NCBI GenBank assembly: GCA_030840665.1
Contig: JAVEEB010000150.1
Coordinates: forward strand, 1-9,074
DNA length: 9,074 nucleotides
DNA from: Frankiaceae bacterium
GTDB lineage: Bacteria > Actinomycetota > Actinomycetes > JAVEEB01
Direction of reading: 5' to 3'
Shown here piece by piece: positions 5,382 through 9,074 of the stretch. How positions within the stretch are numbered: position 1 is the first letter of the stretch; the number at the start of each line of letters is the position of its first letter. The notes under the pieces are model-generated. The model had not been told where the DNA came from. It searched no databases and worked only from the letters and a program-made list of their open reading frames with translations. Made by a program: the position numbers and the translations under genes.

Positions 5382-5454
5382 GCGTTCGTAGCTCAACGGA
5401 TAGAGCATCTGACTACGGATCAGAAGGTTGCAGGTTCGAATCCTGCCGAGCGCA
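5382..5454 (+). tRNA. tRNA-Arg (anticodon ACG), the substrate of TadA
   Basis: The acceptor arms GCGTTCG (5382-5388) and CGAGCGC (5447-5453) pair with one G-U, with discriminator A at 5454. The D-arm is GCTC/GAGC. The anticodon stem TCTGA/TCAGA encloses CTACGGA, giving anticodon ACG. The T-arm is GCAGG-TTCGAAT-CCTGC. CCA is not encoded. In bacteria this is the tRNA whose A34 is turned into inosine by TadA, so it can read CGU, CGC and CGA. An intrinsic terminator follows 23 nt downstream. Confidence 0.97.
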
Positions 5455-5477
5455 CTCTGGTTGAGACAGAAGTTGAC

Positions 5478-5512
5478 CGCCCCGGCCCACGGCCGGGGCG
5501 TTCTCCTTTTCC
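5478..5512 (+). terminator. Intrinsic terminator of tRNA-Arg
   Basis: CGCCCCGGCC (5478-5487) and GGCCGGGGCG (5491-5500) form a perfect 10-bp stem with loop CAC, followed by the T-rich tail TTCTCCTTTTCC. This is the most classical terminator in the window. Confidence 0.88.
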
Positions 5513-5521
5513 TGGACGGGT

Positions 5522-5543
5522 GGCCTGGCCGGGTCGCCAGGCC
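5522..5543 (-). terminator. Hairpin downstream of the DUF1023 hydrolase gene
   Basis: GGCCTGGC (5522-5529) and GCCAGGCC (5536-5543) form a perfect 8-bp stem with a 6-nt loop. It lies 11 nt past the minus-strand stop codon at 5557-5555. There is no T-tract. Together with the preceding hairpin it separates the converging tRNA-Arg and hydrolase transcripts. Confidence 0.55.
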
Positions 5544-5554
5544 GTCGCCCCGGG

Positions 5555-7264
5555 TCAGGCGGCGCGGCCGACGCCGAGCAGCGGGAACGGAAGCGGCAGG
5601 GGCAGGGGTGGCCAACCGGGCAGCGGGTTGTCCGTGGCAGGCCCTCGGGCCGCCGCCCCTTGAACGTCCCCCGGCCGACCCGTGACCACCGCCGCGATGT
5701 TGGCCAACGAGGGCTCCCCGACCTCGAAGTAATGCGAATGCTGCTCGAACGGGTGCCACAAGTCGCCCCGTGCGGTCTCCGCGACGAAGCGCTGGGCGCC
5801 GAACCGCTCGGAGGCGGGGTCTGCGCCGAACTGCGCAAGCCGCCCCACGGGATCGCCGCTCGCGGCGCCGACCCACACATGTCCCGGCGGCACGTGCAGG
5901 TCGGCCGCGTGTTGGACGCCGAGGCCGGGGCTGCCGAGCACGACCAGGTCATCGACGCCGGCGTGGGCGTCCTCCCGGAGCAGGACCCCGGCCACCGTGC
6001 TGCCGTAGGAGTGGGCCACGAGAGACAGGTGGGGCTCCCCCGCCGACCGCCTGCTGGCGCGCAGGCCACGCAGGGCGCCCCGCAGCCGCGCCGCGCCTGC
6101 CACGGCATGGCCCGCGAAGGCGACGTCCACGCCCATCGGCACGTCGTACCCGAGCCACGCGACGGTGGCGAGCCGCCCCGGCCCGGCGTCAGCCTCGTGC
6201 AACCGCCACGCGTCCAGCGCGGTGTTGCCCAGCTCCGGCACCACTCGCTGGCGAAACCCCGGGACGACATACGCCACGTTCGCGGCCGTGTCCAAGTCGC
6301 CGAAGACGACCGCCGCGCTGCCGTGCCCGCCGAACGCGTCCGGGTCCGCCAGCAGCAACTGCACGATGACGGGCCGGCCCGCCGCATCAGTGCGGCCGGC
6401 GTAGGCGTTGAGGGTTGGCTCGATCGTGGCGACAAAGCGGGCGCGCCGGCCGAGGTCGTCCAACGCTTGCAGGCCGGCCCGCAACCCCTTCGCGTCGCCC
6501 GCCGCGAGGGCCGCCCGCACGCTCTCAACAGCTGCCCGCCGCGACTCGGCGTACGAAGTCCTGAACTGGGCCAGGGCCAGCCGATTCGCCAGGTCGCGCG
6601 CCCCGGCCGGCAAGCCGTCCAAGCAGCCCAGCTCGGCGGGCGACGTGACCAGCAGCTGGTCGCGTTCGGCCATCGTGCGGCTCGCCCACCAGTCCGCGAC
6701 CGTCTCCGGCGGCGTGCCGGGCGGCGGGACACCCGGCGGCAGGCCCTCGGCCGTCAGGAGTTCACGGAGCGCGGCTGTGTTCCATTGACGCAACAGGATG
6801 TGCGCCGACACAACGGCGTCCTCGAATCCCAGCGCAGCCCGGGCATCCGCGGCAAGGACGGCTCCGATGGACACCTCGACGCGACGACCGACGGCGGCCT
6901 CGAGCAACATCGCGGCGATGCCCGTCGGCTCGAACGGCGCCGTCCGCGCCACCGCCTCCGCCACCTGGAGATCTGCGTGCATCGCCTCCAGCGGCCCCGC
7001 CAGCTGGACCCTCGTCGCGTCGGCGCAGTCGGCGAGGCTCAGCACCCCGGCGGCGATGGTGGCCAGCTCGCCGAGGATGCCCTCCAAGCTGGCTTCACCG
7101 GCCCGGGCAGCGGCGCCGAGCCACCCGGAGGGCCCACCCCAGAGCCGCCCGCCCACGTCGCCGGCGAGAGCGTCCCGGATGCTCCGGACCGCCTCCGCCT
7201 GATCGACCAGCCCGGCACTCACGCCGGTGAGCGGATCAACGGTCCACCCGCGCGGGTCTGTCAC
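5555..7264 (-). CDS. Alpha/beta hydrolase of the DUF1023 type with helical N-terminus
   Basis: A 569-aa protein. The first 250 or so residues are mostly helical; an early stretch LWGGPSGWLG (41-50), followed by AAARAGEASLEGIL, looks like the turn of a WXG100-like helical hairpin. The C-terminal half is an alpha/beta hydrolase: PGFRQ near 335, nucleophile elbow AHSYGS (S419), acid candidate D471 in GDP, and His candidates H509/H511 in FEQHSHYF. This matches the DUF1023 hydrolases of actinobacteria, whose substrates are unknown (esterase or lipase-like activity presumed). The last 20 residues are rich in proline and leucine (PPLPLPLPFPLL). No signal peptide is seen. The GTG start at 7264 overlaps the stop of the small upstream gene (GTGA), so the two are translationally coupled. 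The family is often found beside small helical type VII-like proteins. Confidence 0.85.
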   Translation of the reverse strand: MTDPRGWTVDPLTGVSAGLVDQAEAVRSIRDALAGDVGGRLWGGPSGWLGAAARAGEASLEGILGELATIAAGVLSLADCADATRVQLAGPLEAMHADLQVAEAVARTAPFEPTGIAAMLLEAAVGRRVEVSIGAVLAADARAALGFEDAVVSAHILLRQWNTAALRELLTAEGLPPGVPPPGTPPETVADWWASRTMAERDQLLVTSPAELGCLDGLPAGARDLANRLALAQFRTSYAESRRAAVESVRAALAAGDAKGLRAGLQALDDLGRRARFVATIEPTLNAYAGRTDAAGRPVIVQLLLADPDAFGGHGSAAVVFGDLDTAANVAYVVPGFRQRVVPELGNTALDAWRLHEADAGPGRLATVAWLGYDVPMGVDVAFAGHAVAGAARLRGALRGLRASRRSAGEPHLSLVAHSYGSTVAGVLLREDAHAGVDDLVVLGSPGLGVQHAADLHVPPGHVWVGAASGDPVGRLAQFGADPASERFGAQRFVAETARGDLWHPFEQHSHYFEVGEPSLANIAAVVTGRPGDVQGAAARGPATDNPLPGWPPLPLPLPFPLLGVGRAA

Positions 7265-7572
7265 CGCGGACCCTCCTCGGTCAGCCGGGCGGCCAACCCG
7301 TCGTCCGCCGATTGGAGCCCATCGGCGGTGGCGCGCAGCCGAAAACCCAAGGTGCGCAGCTCATCGGCAACGCAGCGCGACACCACGGCCCACGCCCGGA
7401 CCGCGGCGCGAAACGCGGCGGAAGTTGCCGAGCCGGGCAACGCGGCATCGACGGCCGCGGGCAGCCGCTCCATGGCGGCGCCGGCCTCCTCGACCGAGCC
7501 GGCGGTAGCGGCGACGGCCTCCCCGGCGGCGGACAAGGCGGGCGACTGCGCGCGGAGATCAGGAGATGACAT
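7261..7572 (-). CDS. Small helical protein, WXG100/EspC-like size
   Basis: A 103-aa, alanine-rich, all-helical protein with two predicted long helices (about 8-42 and 53-96) around a short turn near LPGSATSA. There is no transmembrane segment or signal peptide. Size, helix-turn-helix layout and position before a DUF1023 hydrolase suggest a type VII secretion-linked (WXG100/EspC-like) protein, but the canonical W-x-G is missing, so this is inference from fold and context. ATG 7572 was preferred to an upstream start at 7662: a TAGCGT -10 box lies 7 nt before it, fitting a leaderless mRNA, and residues before it are basic and would overlap the tRNA-Ser terminator. Its stop overlaps the next start (GTGA). 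Confidence 0.7.
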   Translation of the reverse strand: MSSPDLRAQSPALSAAGEAVAATAGSVEEAGAAMERLPAAVDAALPGSATSAAFRAAVRAWAVVSRCVADELRTLGFRLRATADGLQSADDGLAARLTEEGPR

Positions 7573-7579
7573 GACGCAG

Positions 7580-7585
7580 ACGCTA
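7580..7585 (-). promoter_or_regulatory. -10 box for a leaderless transcript of the small protein/DUF1023 operon
   Basis: TAGCGT on the minus strand fits TANNNT and ends 7 nt before the A of ATG 7572. No Shine-Dalgarno sequence is present before that ATG, which agrees with leaderless translation. A -35 is not clear (TTGGGC lies 14 nt upstream, too close). Confidence 0.5.
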
Positions 7586-7652
7586 GGTCGTCGGGCCGCG
7601 CCCAAGAGGGCCGACCGGCGCGCCTGTGGACGGCGGTGCCCGGCAACACGAA

Positions 7653-7679
7653 GGCCGCCCATCCAGTGGACAGGCGGCC
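7653..7679 (-). terminator. Hairpin terminator of tRNA-Ser(GCT)
   Basis: On the minus strand, 13 nt past the tRNA 3' end, GGCCGCC (7679-7673) pairs with GGCGGCC (7659-7653) over 7 bp with a 13-nt loop, followed by TTCGTGTTGCC. This separates the tRNA from the small protein/hydrolase operon. Confidence 0.6.
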
Positions 7680-7692
7680 GTCGAACGAGCAG

Positions 7693-7782
7693 CGGAGGCT
7701 CCGGGATTTGAACCCGGGATGGGCTTGAGACCCAAACCGCATTAGCAGTGCGGCGCCATAGACCGGACTAGGCGAAGCCTCC
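7693..7782 (-). tRNA. tRNA-Ser (anticodon GCT)
   Basis: On the minus strand the acceptor arms GGAGGCT (7782-7776) and AGCCTCC (7700-7694) pair perfectly, with discriminator G at 7693 and no encoded CCA. The anticodon stem CCGCA/TGCGG encloses CTGCTAA, giving GCT, which reads AGC and AGU. A long variable arm (GGG/CCC) and the T-arm CCGGG-TTCAAAT-CCCGG confirm a serine tRNA. Confidence 0.97.
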
Positions 7783-7811
7783 TCGTACATGTCCCTCGCG
7801 GAACCGACAAG

Positions 7812-7817
7812 AGACTA
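7812..7817 (-). promoter_or_regulatory. Candidate -10 box for tRNA-Ser(GCT)
   Basis: TAGTCT on the minus strand fits TANNNT and lies 29 nt before the tRNA 5' end, similar to the spacing seen for tRNA-Arg. No clear -35 is present in the very GC-rich DNA upstream. Confidence 0.35.
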
Positions 7818-7885
7818 CGGCACGCGGGCCGTCGCGCGCGCGGCAGCCCGAGAACTCGTCCGGCAAGCTCACCGGGCAAGGCCTC

Positions 7886-7891
7886 TAGGGT
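7886..7891 (+). promoter_or_regulatory. -10 box for a leaderless aminotransferase mRNA
   Basis: TAGGGT fits TANNNT and is followed by 6 nt and then ATG 7898, the textbook leaderless geometry. No Shine-Dalgarno sequence with correct spacing is seen (only cagggc directly before the ATG). No obvious -35. Confidence 0.5.
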
Positions 7892-7897
7892 CAGGGC

Positions 7898-9074
7898 ATG
7901 CCTTCGACGTTCGACGTCGCGCGAGTCCGCGCGGACACCCCCGCCACCAAAACCCTCACTCATCTCAACAATGCGGGGGCCTCCCTCGCCGCGACACCCG
8001 TCCTGACAGCGCAACTCGACTACCTGCGCCGCGAGGCCACCGATGGGGGGTACGAGACGGCGGACGCATATGCGGACGTCCTCGAAGCGTCGTACGACGG
8101 GATTGCTGCCCTCATCGGCGCGCAACGCGCCGAGATCGCCGTCGTCGAGTCGGCCTCGCGGGCTTGGCACATCGCCTTCTCGTCGCTGGGCCTGCGCGCC
8201 GGCGACCAGGTCCTGGCGGACCGCGCGCAGTACGTGAGCAACGCGCTCGAGTTGCTGAACGCGGCGCGGCGCTCTGGCATCGAGGTCGAGCTGATCCCGA
8301 ACGACGAGCACGGCCAGGTCTCCGTGGAGGCGCTGCGGGAGCTGGTCGACGAGCGCGTCCGGCTCGTCGCCGTGACCCATGTGCCGACAAGCGGCGGGCT
8401 CATCAACCCGGTCGCGGAGGTCGGGGCGGTGACGCGGGCGGCCGGCGTGCCGTTCCTGCTGGACGCGTGCCAGTCGGTCGGTCAGCTCGTCGTCGACGTG
8501 GAGGCGATCGGCTGCGACTTCCTCGCCGCGACGGGCCGCAAGTACCTGCGCGCTCCCCGCGGGACCGGTTTCCTCTACGTGCGCTCATCGATGCTCGCCT
8601 CCGCCGAGGTGGACTCGCTCGATTCGGGCGCCGCGAACTGGAGGACCGACCTCGGCTTCGACCTCCGGCCCGATGCGCGGCGCTTCGAGGGGTTCGAACG
8701 CTCGTACGCAGCGCAGGTCGGCCTCACCGCCGCCGTCGACTACGCCCTCGCGCTCGGAATGGACGCGATCGAGGAACGCGTTGTCGCCCTCGGCGCTCAA
8801 TTGCGGGCCGGCCTCGCCGACATTCCTGGCGTCGAGGTCCACGACCTGGGGCTGCGCCGGGGCGGGATCGTCACCTTCACGGTGGCGGGTCACGACCCGG
8901 GAGCAATCTCCGCCCGGCTGCGCGAGCAGCGCATCAACACCTCCGTGGCGTCGATCGACCTGGCGCGCTGGGACTACGGGCCCCGCGGGCTGACCACCGC
9001 CGTCCGCGCCTCGGTGCACTACTACAACGACGACGCCGACCTCGACCGCCTGACCACCGCCATCTCGGAGCTGA
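7898..9074 (+). CDS. Class-V aminotransferase, cysteine desulfurase-like, 3' end outside the window
   Basis: A pyridoxal-phosphate enzyme of fold type I; 392 codons are present and the frame is still open at the last base, so only the extreme C-terminus is missing. Key residues: HLNNAGAS (22-29) near the start, THVPTSGG (160-167), D189 in LLDACQSVGQ (cofactor-nitrogen aspartate), and K215 in ATGRKYLRAPRGTGFLYV (Schiff-base lysine). RFEGFERS (262-269) and the VRASVHYYN end complete the family pattern. It most resembles cysteine desulfurase/isopenicillin-N-epimerase/EgtE-like proteins; the substrate (C-S lyase, epimerase or other) cannot be decided. No desulfurase active-site cysteine loop is recognisable, which argues against a true NifS/SufS role. 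It is divergent from tRNA-Ser(GCT). The start fits a leaderless promoter. Confidence 0.9.
   Translation, partial: MPSTFDVARVRADTPATKTLTHLNNAGASLAATPVLTAQLDYLRREATDGGYETADAYADVLEASYDGIAALIGAQRAEIAVVESASRAWHIAFSSLGLRAGDQVLADRAQYVSNALELLNAARRSGIEVELIPNDEHGQVSVEALRELVDERVRLVAVTHVPTSGGLINPVAEVGAVTRAAGVPFLLDACQSVGQLVVDVEAIGCDFLAATGRKYLRAPRGTGFLYVRSSMLASAEVDSLDSGAANWRTDLGFDLRPDARRFEGFERSYAAQVGLTAAVDYALALGMDAIEERVVALGAQLRAGLADIPGVEVHDLGLRRGGIVTFTVAGHDPGAISARLREQRINTSVASIDLARWDYGPRGLTTAVRASVHYYNDDADLDRLTTAISEL

Noticed and set aside
5382..5520. tRNA genes as attachment sites of an integrated element
   Set aside because: I found no integrase and no duplicated tRNA 3' end in the window, and neighbouring genes have normal composition.
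5413..6732. 439-codon minus-strand frame overlapping the DUF1023 gene
   Set aside because: Same strand but shifted frame of a convincing hydrolase, of extreme Arg/Ser/Pro composition, and it runs into tRNA-Arg.
5660..7711. 683-codon open frame on the plus strand
   Set aside because: It is antisense to the DUF1023 hydrolase and small-protein genes, is Arg/Gly/Pro-rich with no recognisable domain, and has no ribosome site. In such GC-rich DNA, long antisense open frames are expected.
7742..8380. Minus-strand open frame of 212 codons
   Set aside because: It runs across tRNA-Ser(GCT) and antisense to the aminotransferase gene, whose motifs are clear.
8990..9061. Repeated ctgaccaccgcc in the aminotransferase 3' region
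   Set aside because: Both copies are in frame, encode LTTA in a Leu/Thr/Ala-rich context, and are explained by codon bias.

Overview
The window is very G+C-rich, and its ORFs use G/C-ending codons. Several genes start with GTG, overlap by 4 nt, or have -10 boxes placed as for leaderless transcripts. With the actinobacterial tadA neighbourhood and a c-di-AMP-type leader in front of a cell-wall hydrolase, this points to a chromosomal segment of an actinobacterium (Actinomycetota). Order or genus cannot be fixed from the sequence. I see no insertion sequence, phage gene, CRISPR array or resistance cassette; this looks like ordinary chromosome with two or three less usual features.

Left block (1-2016). 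The window opens with the last 12 codons of a plus-strand gene, apparently the end of a membrane protein. A minus-strand cluster follows, read from right to left: two tandem paralogues of the 'tRNA adenosine deaminase-associated protein' family (1835-1344 and 1304-813), then tadA (816-331), then tRNA-Ser(CGA) only 10 nt after the tadA stop. TadA converts A34 of tRNA-Arg(ACG) to inosine, and a tRNA-Arg(ACG) gene lies about 4.6 kb away at 5382-5454, so enzyme and substrate are both in the window.

Middle block (2017-5454, plus strand). A small multi-pass membrane protein of unknown function ends at a strong 18-bp hairpin. A DHA2-type (14-helix) MFS drug transporter follows, preceded by a short direct repeat and a perfect inverted repeat that could be an operator. 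The next promoter lies inside the 3' end of the transporter gene, with its -10 hexamer on the transporter's TAA stop. It drives a leader I recognise as a ydaO-type cyclic-di-AMP riboswitch, followed by a secreted peptidoglycan-binding/M23 endopeptidase. tRNA-Arg(ACG) and an intrinsic terminator close the block.

Right block (5522-9074). A minus-strand two-gene operon with a GTGA overlap encodes a 103-aa helical protein of WXG100/EspC-like size and a 569-aa alpha/beta hydrolase of the DUF1023 type. Upstream of it is tRNA-Ser(GCT) with its own terminator. Divergent from that tRNA, a class-V (cysteine desulfurase-like) PLP-dependent aminotransferase begins at 7898 and runs off the end of the window.

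How the genes relate: three themes recur, namely tRNA genes and tRNA editing, the cell envelope (transporter, M23 hydrolase, possible type VII-linked hydrolase), and compact regulation. The best candidates for a second look are the duplicated TadA-associated protein, the riboswitch/promoter arrangement at 4298-4524, the small helical protein plus DUF1023 pair, and the unexplained repeat structures at 184-220 and 2656-2714.
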